A DNA stretch of 64,000 bases from Chloroflexota bacterium (GTDB lineage Bacteria; Chloroflexota; Anaerolineae; J102). Position numbers and translations under genes: made by a program. This document shows, in pieces, positions 17,698 through 28,144 of this stretch (within the stretch, counting starts at the first letter, position 1; each line of letters starts with the position of its first letter). The stretch covers positions 92,034-156,033 of the forward strand of contig JAKOVD010000197.1 of assembly GCA_029782215.1 (NCBI GenBank), in the 5' to 3' direction. Below the pieces are notes generated by a model. That model was not told the origin of the DNA. It was given only the letters and a program-made list of their open reading frames with translations, and made no database searches.

Positions 17698-17904
17698 CCG
17701 GTCGCAGCCGGCACGTCAAGTTGATTCTGTTCATCCATCGCTGCGACCGCCGCGACGGGTGGACTCTTTCGAAATCGCAGAAATGGATGCGATGGCAACG
17801 TCGCACAGGAGGTGAACCACTCCCACGGAACCACACTCCCCACCGTTTACCCACCATCACCTAGCAACTTCATCACAGTCTCAACATCGAGGAGAATCAA
17901 CCCA

Positions 17905-18966
17905 ATGAAACGCATTTCCATCGTGCTCGTCGTCATGGTAGCGCTTGTCGTGGCCGTGGCCGCCTGCGCTGCCCCCTCGGCGACTCCTGCCCCCGCCGCG
18001 ACCCAGGCTCCTGCTGCCGCCGCCACCCAGGCGCCCGCCAAGCCGGCCGCCGGCAACCCGCTCAACTTCGTGACCGTCGTCAAGATCGCCGGCATCAACT
18101 GGTTCAACCGCATGGAGACCGGCGTCGTGAAGTGGGGCAAGGACAACGGCGTGAATGCCACGCTCGTCGGCCCGGACCAGGCCGATGCTGCCAAGCAGAT
18201 CCCCATCATCGAGGACCTGATTGCCAAGAAGGTCGACGGCCTCTGCGTCATCCCCATGGACCCGGCCCAGCTTGATCCCGTCCTGAAGAAGGCCATGGAC
18301 GCCGGCATCCCCGTGGTGACCCACGAAGCCAGCAACCAGAAGAACATGAACTACGACATCGAGGCCTTTGACAACACGGCCTTCGGCGCCGGCCTCATGG
18401 ACCAACTGGCGAAGAAGATGGGCGAAGAGGGCGAATACGCCGTGTTCGTCGGCAGCCTTGGCTCCAAGACCCACAACGAGTGGGTGGACGGCGCCATCGC
18501 CCAGCAGAAGGCCAAGTATCCGAAGATGACGTTGGTCGGCGACAAGAATGAGAGCTTCGACGATGCCGAGAAGGCGTACGCCAAGGCCAAGGAAATCCTC
18601 GCCGCCCATCCCAACATCAAGGGCTTCGAAGGGAGCGCCTCCACCGACGTGGCCGGCATCGGTCGCGCCGTTGAGGAAGCCGGCCTGTCTGACAAGGTGT
18701 CGGTTGTGGGCACCAGCCTGCCCTCTATCGGCGGTGACTTGCTGACCAACGGCGCCATTGACGCCATCGGCTTCTGGGATCCCGCTGCTGCCGGCGCTGC
18801 CTGCAACAAGATCCTCCAGATGATCAAGAACGGCGAGAAAGTTGGCGAAGGCACCGATCTCGGTATTCCGGGCTACAACAAGCTGAAGCTGGTCGGCACC
18901 AACGTGCTCTACGGCGACGCTGCTGTCTACGTGGACGGCACCACCGCCAAGGATTACCCGTTCTAA
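17905..18966 (+). CDS. Sugar-binding lipoprotein of an ABC importer (RbsB/RhaS/LsrB class)
   Basis: This is a 353-residue periplasmic-binding-type lipoprotein. The lipobox AVAAC (C21) is followed by a Pro/Ala/Thr linker to about residue 48. The rest is a type I sugar-binding fold (FVTVVKIAGINWFNRMETGV, KKVDGLCVIPMDPAQLDPVL). The pattern resembles RhaS and LsrB more than classical ribose-binding proteins. ATG 17905 has GGAG upstream; an in-frame GTG at 17812 would put 31 extra residues before the signal and is less likely. It defines what the operon imports, but the ligand cannot be read from sequence. Confidence 0.88.
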   Translation: MKRISIVLVVMVALVVAVAACAAPSATPAPAATQAPAAAATQAPAKPAAGNPLNFVTVVKIAGINWFNRMETGVVKWGKDNGVNATLVGPDQADAAKQIPIIEDLIAKKVDGLCVIPMDPAQLDPVLKKAMDAGIPVVTHEASNQKNMNYDIEAFDNTAFGAGLMDQLAKKMGEEGEYAVFVGSLGSKTHNEWVDGAIAQQKAKYPKMTLVGDKNESFDDAEKAYAKAKEILAAHPNIKGFEGSASTDVAGIGRAVEEAGLSDKVSVVGTSLPSIGGDLLTNGAIDAIGFWDPAAAGAACNKILQMIKNGEKVGEGTDLGIPGYNKLKLVGTNVLYGDAAVYVDGTTAKDYPF

Positions 18967-18976
18967 CTGCCTTGCA

Positions 18977-19051
18977 CCCTACCTGGAAGCCGCTACGGCT
19001 TCCAGGTAGGGCCCACCTGGAAGGAAGGCGCCCTCGGGTGGCCTTCCTTCC
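18977..19051 (+). terminator. Two strong hairpins between binding-protein and ATPase genes
   Basis: The first hairpin has perfect 16-base arms, 18977-18992 and 18996-19011, with loop CTA. The second pairs GGAAGGAAGGC (19019-19029) with GCCTTCCTTCC (19041-19051). No T-run follows, so they are more likely to stabilise the upstream mRNA or partly attenuate reading into the ATPase than to stop transcription fully. This fits the higher need for binding protein than for membrane subunits. Confidence 0.7.
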
Positions 19052-19077
19052 ACCTACTCGACTCGAGGCGGTGGTCT

Positions 19078-20571
19078 ATGGCCGATGAACTGCTGTGTCT
19101 GGCTGGCATTAGCAAATCGTTCGCAGGTGTACACGCGCTCCAGGATGTGGATCTGACCATCGAAAGCGGCAGAATTCACTGCCTGGTGGGCGAAAACGGC
19201 TGCGGTAAATCGACCCTGATCAAGGTTATTGCCGGGGTCTATCCGCGGGACGCGGGCAGTCTGGCCATTCGGGGGAAGGAATATGCGCACCTGCACCCCA
19301 TCGAAGCCATCCGCCAGGGCATCCAGGTGATCTACCAGGACTTCTCCCTGTTCCCCAATCTCACGGTTGCCGAAAACATCGCCCTGAATGAAGAGCTTGC
19401 CGACGGCAGGCGTGTGGTCAATTGGCGCCAGGTGCAAAGCATTGCCGCCGATGCGCTGGCCCAGATTGAGGTCAAGCTCCCGCTCGATGCGCTGGTCGAG
19501 GAGATGTCGGTTGCCAACAAACAGCTCATCGCCATCGCCAAAGCCCTGCGCCAGAATGCCCAACTCATCATTATGGATGAGCCCACGAGCGCCCTCACGG
19601 AACGTGAGATCCGGGCGCTCTTTACGGTGATTCATCGCCTGCAAGCCCGCGGTATCGCCTTCTTGTTTGTGAGCCACAAGCTGAATGAAGTGCTGGAAAT
19701 CTCCGAGAAGATCATCGTGATGCGCAACGGCAAGGTGGTCAGCAGCGGCGATCGCAAAGAGTACGATAACACTCGTCTCATCTTCGAGATGACCGGCCAC
19801 GCCATCGCCGACAAGTTCTACGAGTTTGAACCCGATCTGAGTCAGGTTCCTCTGCTCAAGGTTGAGGCCCTGAACCTGGGTCTCATCCTGCACGACATCA
19901 ACTTCGAGCTGCGCGCAGGCGAGATCGTGGGCATTACCGGGCTGCTCGGCTCGGGCCGCACCGAGCTTGCCCTGAGCCTCTTTGGCTTGGCGCCTGCCGA
20001 CTCGGGACGCGTTTTCGTCGACGGCAAGCCCGTCCAGATCAGATCCATCCAGGATGCCATTGCGAACGGCATTGGTTACGTGCCCGAGGATCGGCTCACC
20101 GAAGGGCTGTTTCTAGAGCGGTCGATCAGCAACAACGTGGTTGTCCGCATACTCGACCGCCTGCGCGGCAGGTTTGGCCTCACGGAACCCGGACAGATCA
20201 ACGGCCAGGTGGCGGAATGGGTCGGCTCCTTGCGCATCAAAACCGCGGACCCCGAACTGCCGGTCAAGACGCTGTCCGGTGGCAACCAGCAGCGTGTTGT
20301 CCTCGCCAAATGGCTGGCCAGCAAACCCCGCATCATGATCCTGAACGGTCCCACCATCGGGGTGGACGTCGGCTCCAAGGGTGAGCTGCACGACATGATG
20401 CGCGACCTGGCCGGCCAGGGAATGGGAATGCTGGTGATTTCGGATGACATCCCTGAGCTTTTGCAGACGTGCAACCGCATCCTCCTGATGCGCCATGGCC
20501 GCATCGTCGCCGAGATGCGGTCGCAGGACACCAACGAAAACGAGCTCTCCGCCAGGCTCGTTGAGGAATGA
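19078..20571 (+). CDS. Sugar ABC importer ATPase with two nucleotide-binding domains (RbsA type)
   Basis: This 497-residue protein has two fused ABC domains. The N-terminal domain carries Walker A GENGCGKST (38-46), a signature-region variant VEEMSVANKQLIAIAKAL and Walker B LIIMDEPTSAL. The second domain has a degenerate Walker A GLLGSGRTE, signature LSGGNQQRVVLAKW and ILNGPTIGVDVGSKGE. An imperfect second site is normal for RbsA-type ATPases. It energises uptake by the permease pair that follows. Confidence 0.92.
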   Translation: MADELLCLAGISKSFAGVHALQDVDLTIESGRIHCLVGENGCGKSTLIKVIAGVYPRDAGSLAIRGKEYAHLHPIEAIRQGIQVIYQDFSLFPNLTVAENIALNEELADGRRVVNWRQVQSIAADALAQIEVKLPLDALVEEMSVANKQLIAIAKALRQNAQLIIMDEPTSALTEREIRALFTVIHRLQARGIAFLFVSHKLNEVLEISEKIIVMRNGKVVSSGDRKEYDNTRLIFEMTGHAIADKFYEFEPDLSQVPLLKVEALNLGLILHDINFELRAGEIVGITGLLGSGRTELALSLFGLAPADSGRVFVDGKPVQIRSIQDAIANGIGYVPEDRLTEGLFLERSISNNVVVRILDRLRGRFGLTEPGQINGQVAEWVGSLRIKTADPELPVKTLSGGNQQRVVLAKWLASKPRIMILNGPTIGVDVGSKGELHDMMRDLAGQGMGMLVISDDIPELLQTCNRILLMRHGRIVAEMRSQDTNENELSARLVEE

Positions 20572-20575
20572 TGCC

Positions 20576-21574
20576 GTGAAACGACTCTTGCGCCGCAATG
20601 AAACACTGGTAGGACTGACGATTATTGGCCTGTGCCTGGTGATTGGCCTCAGCAATCCGACCTTCTTGAGCATCGGCTATTTATTTGACCTGCTGCGCAG
20701 CAGCATCGTCATGGGCATCTTCGCCATGGGCGTGCTCATCGTCATCGTGTCTGGGGGCATCGACGTGTCGTTCACGGCCGTGGCGGTCTTCGCCATGTAC
20801 TCGACCGTGAAGCTGATGCTGGCCTACGCGCCGAACTCGCCGATCTGGGTCGGTTTTGTGCTTTCAGCCATCATCGGCCTGGGGCTGGGCCTGGTCAATG
20901 CCTTCTTCATCGCCAAGTTCAGGCTGCCGACCCTGATCGTCACCCTGGGCACGTTGAGCATGATCCACGGCTTTCTGCTCTTTGCCATCGGCAACCGCAT
21001 CATCCGCGACGTGCCGCCATCGTGGACAGCCTTTGCCCGCACGGCGCTGGTGCAGGTGCCGCTCGAGCGCGGGACCGCCAGCCTGCACCCAGCAGTGTTT
21101 ATCACGTTGAGCGTTATCGTCATCACCTGGGTGCTGTTGAAGTACACGATGCTAGGCCGCAGCATCTATGCCCTCGGCGGCGCGCCCGACGCTGCCGAGC
21201 GCGCCGGCTTCAACATCACCCGTATCCAGGTGTTCATCTATGCCTTCGTTGGGCTGCTTTCGGGCATCGCCGGCATGACGTTCGGCTCACTGGCGCGCCA
21301 GGCCAATCCCCAGGACATCGTCGGCCTGGAAATGGGCGTGATTGCCGCCGTCGTCTTGGGCGGCGCCCAGCTCACCGGCGGCAAGGGCACCGTCGTGGGG
21401 ACGGTCCTCGGCGTCGCCCTGGTGACCATCGCCAACAACAGCCTGATCCTCATCGGCGTGCCGGCGGTGTGGCAGCGGGTGGTCATCGGTATCATCATCC
21501 TGGTCGGCACCGGCATCCCTGCCGTCCAGGCGCGCCGGTCGGGCACGCGCACCTACAGCATGGCCGACGTCTGA
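20576..21574 (+). CDS. Sugar ABC importer permease 1 (RbsC type)
   Basis: The 332-residue permease starts at GTG 20576, four bases after the ATPase stop, with GAGGA upstream. The frame is open further back, but only inside the ATPase gene. It has 8-10 TMs and the RbsC-type signatures GVLIVIVSGGIDVSFTAVAV, FFIAKFRLPTLIVTLGTLSM and NITRIQVFIYAFVGLLSGIA. A second, different permease follows, so the channel is likely a heterodimer, as in RhaPQ, LsrCD and YtfT-YjfF systems. Confidence 0.9.
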   Translation: MKRLLRRNETLVGLTIIGLCLVIGLSNPTFLSIGYLFDLLRSSIVMGIFAMGVLIVIVSGGIDVSFTAVAVFAMYSTVKLMLAYAPNSPIWVGFVLSAIIGLGLGLVNAFFIAKFRLPTLIVTLGTLSMIHGFLLFAIGNRIIRDVPPSWTAFARTALVQVPLERGTASLHPAVFITLSVIVITWVLLKYTMLGRSIYALGGAPDAAERAGFNITRIQVFIYAFVGLLSGIAGMTFGSLARQANPQDIVGLEMGVIAAVVLGGAQLTGGKGTVVGTVLGVALVTIANNSLILIGVPAVWQRVVIGIIILVGTGIPAVQARRSGTRTYSMADV

Positions 21575-21625
21575 CGCTTGCCACAGCACGAGACGATCTC
21601 GCACCGCTCATTCAGGACATCCACC

Positions 21626-22669
21626 ATGAGTCCATCCGCACCCCGTAAGCCGTGGACAAGCCGTTTGCCTGTCGACAGCAACACGCTGCGCCTGTTCGTG
21701 ATTTCGGTCGTCATTTTTCTGGTGTTCAGCGCCCTGCAGCCCGGCACGTTTCCCACCGTGCGCAACCTGCAGTCCATGGCGGTGCAGTTCCCCGAGTACG
21801 GCATTCTGGCCTTCGGCATCATGATCGCCATGCTTACCGGAGGCATCGACCTGTCGATCGTGGGCGCCGCCAACCTGGCCGCCATTGTGGCGGCGCTGAT
21901 CCTGACGCGGCTGGCCGGCGAGGGCGGCATGGGGATGTCGCCCATCCTGGTCGTGCCTTTGGCCCTGCTTGCCGCCCTGCTGGTGGGTTCGGTGTGCGGC
22001 CTCTTCAACGGTTTCCTGGTCTCCTACGTCGGCATCGTTCCCATCCTGGCCACGCTCGGCACCGCTTCGCTCTATACCGGCCTGGGCTATGTCGTGACGG
22101 GCGGCCCGGCCATCACCACGACGCAGCTCGATTTCATCGGCAGCGGCGATGTCCTCGGAATTCCCATCCCGGTCATCATCTTCTTTGCCATTGCCGCTGT
22201 TTACGCCGTCCTGCTCAACCGGACCGTCTTTGGGTTCTCTGTGTACATGCTGGGCTCCAATGCCACGGCAGCGCGCTTCTCCGGCATCAACAACCGGAGC
22301 GTGCTGCTGCGGAGCTACTGGCTGGCGGGCCTGGTGGCCGGCATCGCCGGCATCGTCTTCCTCGCCCGGGCGAATTCCGCCAAGCCTGACTACGGCGCTT
22401 CCTTCGTGCTGCTGGGGGTGCTCATCTGCATTCTGGGCGGCGTGAGCTATACCGGCGGCGCCGGCACCGTTGCCGGCTTGGTGCTGGCGGTGCTCAGCAT
22501 CCAATTCCTCTCCACGGGCCTCAACTTCCTGATGTTGACCTGGTTCCCCTCCAGCGCCGCCATCTTCTTCAGCAAGTTCGCCTGGGGCGGGCTGCTGCTG
22601 CTGGTCATGGTTCTCACCTTCCTCATCGATCAACGACGCAAACGCGAGAAAACGACGAAAACAAGTTGA
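21626..22669 (+). CDS. Sugar ABC importer permease 2 (RbsC type)
   Basis: The 347-residue permease starts at ATG 21626 (MSPSAPRKPWTSRLPVDSNT). It has the same family signatures as permease 1 (MIAMLTGGIDLSIVGAANLA, FLVSYVGIVPILATLGTAS, SYWLAGLVAGIAGIVFLARA), but the two differ clearly in sequence. The cytoplasmic tail is basic (RRKREKTTKTS). The stop codon lies within a repeat that fills the next spacer, so the tail may have been changed by repeat insertion. Confidence 0.9.
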   Translation: MSPSAPRKPWTSRLPVDSNTLRLFVISVVIFLVFSALQPGTFPTVRNLQSMAVQFPEYGILAFGIMIAMLTGGIDLSIVGAANLAAIVAALILTRLAGEGGMGMSPILVVPLALLAALLVGSVCGLFNGFLVSYVGIVPILATLGTASLYTGLGYVVTGGPAITTTQLDFIGSGDVLGIPIPVIIFFAIAAVYAVLLNRTVFGFSVYMLGSNATAARFSGINNRSVLLRSYWLAGLVAGIAGIVFLARANSAKPDYGASFVLLGVLICILGGVSYTGGAGTVAGLVLAVLSIQFLSTGLNFLMLTWFPSSAAIFFSKFAWGGLLLLVMVLTFLIDQRRKREKTTKTS

Positions 22670-22752
22670 AGGTTGAGGTTTTAAGGCTAAAGGTTGCTTG
22701 TCTCCGACTTTCACCTCTTAACCTTCAACTTTCAACTTATCACCTTCAACCT
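22663..22752. repeat. Repeat of CAACCTT-type motifs forming inverted arms
   Basis: AAGTTGAAGGTT at 22663-22674 is exactly complementary to AACCTTCAACTT at 22720-22731. The right side goes on with further TTCAACTT/CCTTCAACC units to 22752. The low-GC, stuttered sequence contrasts with the genes on both sides. It starts inside the last codons of the permease gene and ends just before the AAAGGAG site of the next gene. Confidence 0.65.
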
Positions 22753-22768
22753 ACCAAAGGAGTTTGAA

Positions 22769-23656
22769 ATGAAGAACATCGCCTATCTCGGAATCGGTAT
22801 CATGGGCAGAGGGATGGCCGCCAACCTGCTCAAAGCAGGCTATCCCGTCACCGTGTGGAGCCGGACGGCTTCCAACTGCGCACCGCTGGTCAGCAAGGGC
22901 GCCAAACAGGCTGCCACGCCTGCCGAGGCAGTGGCCGGCGCCGACGTGGTCATGTACTGCCTGAGCGATGATGCTGCCGTCCTGGACCTGGTCTTCGGCC
23001 AGGGCAACCTGGCCGCCGCCGTCAAGGCGGGCCAAATCGTCGTGGATATGACCACCATCCATCCCGACACGACCCGCAAGGAAGCCGCCGCGTTTGTCGA
23101 GAAAGGCGTTCGCTTCCTGGATGCGCCCGTATTCGGCAGCAAGAACGAGGCCGCGCAGGGCGGTCTGTGGATCGTCGTGGGCGGCGATAAGGCCCTCTAC
23201 GAGGAAGTCAAGCCGATCCTGGAGGTGCTGAGCGAGACCACCCACTACATGGGCGGCACGGCCAAGGGCACCTCCATGAAGCTTGTCGGCAACCTCGTGG
23301 TGGCGGCGCAGTTGGAGGCCCTGGGCGAGGCCATGACCCTGGCGACCAAGGCCGGGCTTGCCCCCGAGGACGTGCTGGGTGTGCTGCACGTGACCGACTT
23401 CAAGTCGCCCATCTTCGACGGTGTAGGCCAGGCGCTGGTGAACCGTGACTTCAGCACCCACTTCGCCCTGAAACTCATGCTGAAGGATGCCAATCTGATC
23501 GCTCGCTTTGCCCAGGATCTGAACGTGCCCACCCCGGCCGCCGCCGCCACGCGCGAAGTCATCAAGACCGCGATCAACAAGGGCTGGGGCGAGGAGAACG
23601 CCTCCGCCTTCATCCGCGTCCTCGAGGACATGTCCGGCGTCGTCGTCAAGAAGTAG
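22769..23656 (+). CDS. Beta-hydroxyacid dehydrogenase, 3-hydroxyisobutyrate dehydrogenase family
   Basis: The 295-residue NAD(P)-dependent dehydrogenase starts at ATG 22769 with AAAGGAG upstream. The Rossmann motif is GIGIMGRGMAANLL, the substrate loop is VDMTTIHPDTTRKEA, and the catalytic lysine is K171 in GTSMKLVGNLV. The family includes 3-hydroxyisobutyrate, tartronate-semialdehyde and threonate dehydrogenases. Next to a sugar kinase and a RuBisCO-like protein, oxidation of a sugar acid (or reduction of a semialdehyde) is the likely job. Cofactor choice is not clear. Confidence 0.88.
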   Translation: MKNIAYLGIGIMGRGMAANLLKAGYPVTVWSRTASNCAPLVSKGAKQAATPAEAVAGADVVMYCLSDDAAVLDLVFGQGNLAAAVKAGQIVVDMTTIHPDTTRKEAAAFVEKGVRFLDAPVFGSKNEAAQGGLWIVVGGDKALYEEVKPILEVLSETTHYMGGTAKGTSMKLVGNLVVAAQLEALGEAMTLATKAGLAPEDVLGVLHVTDFKSPIFDGVGQALVNRDFSTHFALKLMLKDANLIARFAQDLNVPTPAAAATREVIKTAINKGWGEENASAFIRVLEDMSGVVVKK

Positions 23657-23673
23657 CAGGTGGCAGGTAGCCC

Positions 23674-23707
23674 TCTGACGACTGACTACTGACGACTAAC
23701 GACTGAT
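23674..23707. repeat. 14-base tandem repeat, about 2.4 copies
   Basis: CTGACGACTGACTA at 23674-23687 is followed by CTGACGACTAACGA and a partial CTGATG. It fills the spacer between the dehydrogenase stop (23656) and the FGGY kinase, and its last bases run into that gene's GGAGG site. A similar short stutter, GCAGGTGGCAGGTAG, lies just before it. This is a second, unrelated simple repeat within one operon. Confidence 0.6.
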
Positions 23708-23717
23708 GGAGGTCGCG

Positions 23718-25267
<1,550 letters not shown>

Positions 25268-25271
<4 letters not shown>

Positions 25272-26419
25272 TCTTCCCGGCGACATCGCTCGACCTGTCG
25301 GGCGAGCGCTTTAGCGTCGCTTACCGCATTGCCGCCGCCGGCCTGGAGGAGGCGATGGCCCGGGCCTGGGGCATCTGCCTGGAGCAGACGGTGGAGGTGC
25401 CGGACGAGCTGCTGGCCGATGACGATATCCGCGCCCACGTGGTGGGGCGCATCGAGAGCCTGGACGAAGTGGGGCCGGACCGCTTTGCGGCGCGGATTAG
25501 CTACGCCGTCGAAACCTCGGCCTTCGAGCTGACCCAGTTCCTGAACGTCGTCTTCGGCAACACCGCCATGCAGCCGGGTATCCGCGTGCTGCACCTGGAC
25601 TTGCCTGCCAGCCTGCGCCAGCATTTCCCGGGACCGCGTTTCGGCCAGGAAGGCATCCGGGCGCTGGTGGGCGTCTGGGACCGGCCCCTGCTCTGCACGG
25701 CGCTTAAGCCGGTGGGGTTGGGCGCGCGGGACCTGGCGGCGCTTGCCTACCAGATCGCCCTGGGCGGCTTCGACCTGATCAAAGAGGACCACGGGTTCAG
25801 CGACCAGCCCTTCGCGCCCTTTACGGAGCGGGTGGCGGCCTGCGCCGAGGCGATCGACCGGGCCAACGGGGCGACGGGCCGGCGCTGCCTCTACGTCCCC
25901 AACATCGCCGCCCCTGCCGACCGCGTGCGGGCGCGAGCCTTTGAGGCCAAACGCCTGGGTGCAGGGGGGGTGATGGCGGCGCCGGGACTGGTGGGCTGGG
26001 ACGCGCTGCGGCAACTGGCCGCGGACGACGGTTTTGCCCTGCCCATCCTGAGCCATCCGGCGTGGCTGGGCACCTATGCCATCCACCCCGACCAGGGGGT
26101 GGCGCACCATGTCATCTTCGGGCAACTACCGCGCCTGGCCGGGGCGGACGCCACCATCTTCGTCAACTACGGCGGTCGTTTTGCCTACAGCCAGGAGGAC
26201 TGCCGGGGCATCGTCAGCGGCGCTCAAGGTGAGATGGGCGGTCTGCGGCCCATCTTCCCGGTGCCTTCCGGCGGCATGACCCTGGACCGCCTGCCGGACA
26301 TGGCTCACTTCTATGGCCGCGAGGCCGTGTTCCTGATCGCCGGCGGCCTGTACGCCCGCGGTCCGGACCTTTTGGAGAGTGCGCGGGAGTTTCGTCGAGT
26401 CGTGGAACGGCTGGGGTAA
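25268..26419 (+). CDS. RuBisCO-like protein (form IV-type)
   Basis: The 383-residue protein has the RuBisCO large-subunit fold. Landmarks are TALKPVGLGA (K147, matching the first KPK lysine K175), GGFDLIKEDHGF (K172 matching the carbamylated K201, and D174), PSGGM (S334) and IAGGLYARGPDL. Residues needed for carboxylation are replaced: the second KPK lysine is V149, metal ligand E204 is H175, and the loop-6 lysine K334 is Q286. It is therefore not a CO2-fixing RuBisCO. Known relatives act in methionine salvage (enolase, isomerase) or as decarboxylases or hydrolases of 3-oxo-isoapionate 4-phosphate. It overlaps the kinase gene by four bases. Confidence 0.88.
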
Positions 26420-26451
26420 AGTGCGACGCACCTCCGAGGTGCGTCGCACTT
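26419..26451. repeat. 33-base palindromic element, copy 1 (possible terminator)
   Basis: AAGTGCGACGCACCTC (26419-26434) and GAGGTGCGTCGCACTT (26436-26451) form a perfect 16-bp palindrome around a single C. It begins at the last base of the RuBisCO-like gene's stop codon and is followed by a T-rich stretch ending TTTTT at 26460. It can therefore serve as a rho-independent terminator of the big operon. A second copy with compensating changes is at 57689-57721. Confidence 0.75.
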
Positions 26452-26458
26452 CTGATTT

Positions 26459-27982
26459 TTGGCGCCGCCACTTCTGGCGCACGTGCTGGTGCTCGACCGC
26501 GACAACTGCGTGCTCTGCGAGGTCTATGCTGCCTATCCCCAGGCGAACGGGAGCTGGACCGCCGGTTCGAGCGCTATCTTCGACCTGAAATCGCACGCCC
26601 TGCGGCCGGCAGGCTGGACATCGGCCGATCCCGCCGGGCTGCCCATCCTGCCCGGCCTGGTGCGCTACGATGAGGTGGCGAGCGGCGAGATCTGGCATGC
26701 CATCCGCTTTACGGCGCCTCAGACGCGCCGCGCCTACGTGTGGCCCGGTCGCCACTACGCCTCATCGCTGACCGGCAGCCAGTACCCGCCCATGGGCCAG
26801 CGCTTCCGTCTGCGCGCCGGTTACGACATCTCCGGCGCGCCCGACCAGCGCTGGAACAACGACAACCTCCACCAGCTCAGCTCGTTGAGCGGGGCCCAGT
26901 TCGAGGCGGTGGACGTCTCGGGACTGCAGCTCAGCGCTGACTCCGGCCAGGTGCGCGTGCGCGGCGGTGCTGCGTCCACGCCGACGTCGACGCGTACGCC
27001 CACGGCAACGCCGACCCGCACTGTAACGGCAACCCCCACACGTACCCCAACGCCGGGCGTAGCGGCGACGCCAACACCCACGCAGGCCGGCGCCAAGGTC
27101 AAGTCCTTCCAAAATGGCGTCGTCCCGTCGACGAGCTACGCGGGAAACATCGACACGTATGTGGCCGAGGCCACTCCCGCTGCCAACTATGGCGCGGCCA
27201 TGACCGTCGTTGTGACCGGCAGCGATCCCGCCGCCGGCAAAGACAGGTGGGCCCTGCTCAAATGGGACCTGTCCAGCATTTCCGGCTGGGTGCAGTCGGC
27301 CACGATGACGCTCAACATCACCGATCACTCCGCCGGCCAAACCTATGAGCTGTACGAGGCCCTGGCGAGCTGGAGCGAGACGACCGTCACCTGGGGCAGC
27401 AAGCCCGCCAGGGGCAGCGTCGTGCTTGGGGTGGCGGCGCCCAACAAGACCGGGACCCTGGTGGTCACGCTCAATGCCGGCGGCCTGGCCGCCCTGCAAA
27501 GGTGGCTGAATACGCCGGGCAAGAACTTCGGCTTCTACCTGGTGAACACCGCCAACACAGACACGCTGGCCTTTGACTCCAGCGAGGTGGCGACGGCCAC
27601 CCTGCGGCCGAAGCTGTCGGTGACCTACAAGCCGCCCATCCTCACGAAGGGGCCGTGGATCGAGAGCCCTACGGCCACGTCGGCCAACGCGCTGTGGGAG
27701 ACCGACATTTACGGAAAGGGGACTGTCAGCTACCGTGTCAAGGGCACGTCGACGTGGAGCAGCAAGACGGCGGCGACGACCCTGGTGAGCGGCAAGTGGC
27801 AGGCCAAAGCGGCGCTGACCGGACTGGCAGCGAAGACTACCTACGAATACCGGGTGCGCGCAAGCGCCGACAGCGCCTGGACAAGCATCGCCACCTTTGC
27901 CACGACGGCCGCAGTGACGGCCGTCGCGCCCACCGGCGACATGGCAACGGGCATCCTGTTCATGCCGCTGCTGCAGCGATAG
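26459..27982 (+). pseudogene. Truncated secreted-protein gene with DNRLRE-type and fibronectin-like domains
   Basis: The frame stays open for 507 codons, but there is no signal peptide, ribosome site or ATG start. The homology begins mid-domain at HVLVLDRDNCVLCEVY, just after the palindromic repeat. The first part (RPAGWTSADPAGLPILPGLV, RRAYVWPGRHYASSL) belongs to a secreted bacterial family. As I remember it, that family has a further segment of about 30 residues between the equivalents of RAGYDIS and GAPDQRW, which is missing here. Then follow a Thr/Pro linker (about 170-210), a DNRLRE-like domain (about 215-395), a fibronectin-like domain and a C-terminal ILFMPLLQR. It looks like an inactivated surface protein. 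Confidence 0.6.
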
Positions 27983-28045
27983 AGGGTCGTGCCGGCCGGC
28001 GTGCGGGTAGCCGGCGGCACGGCAGGGTGCAACGATAAAGACTCT

Positions 28046-28086
28046 CTCCCCTGGCGGTCCTATGGCTGAAGCGACCGCCAGGGGAG
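28046..28086. terminator. Hairpin after the truncated gene
   Basis: CTCCCCTGGCGGTC (28046-28059) is exactly complementary to GACCGCCAGGGGAG (28073-28086), giving a 14-bp stem with a 13-base loop. A second GC-rich stem (GTGCCGGC...GCCGGCGGCAC) lies between 27989 and 28020. Neither is followed by a clear T-run, but together they probably end transcription from the 26-28 kb region. Confidence 0.55.
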
Positions 28087-28144
28087 ACTCTTGCGAGTTC
28101 CCAACGGTGTCGCCCAACATGTGTGCGCCAAGAAACACCTCAGT

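Noticed and set aside
17812..17904. Upstream GTG start for the sugar-binding protein
   Set aside because: It would place 31 polar residues before the lipoprotein signal; ATG 17905 puts the signal at the N-terminus and has its own GGAG site.
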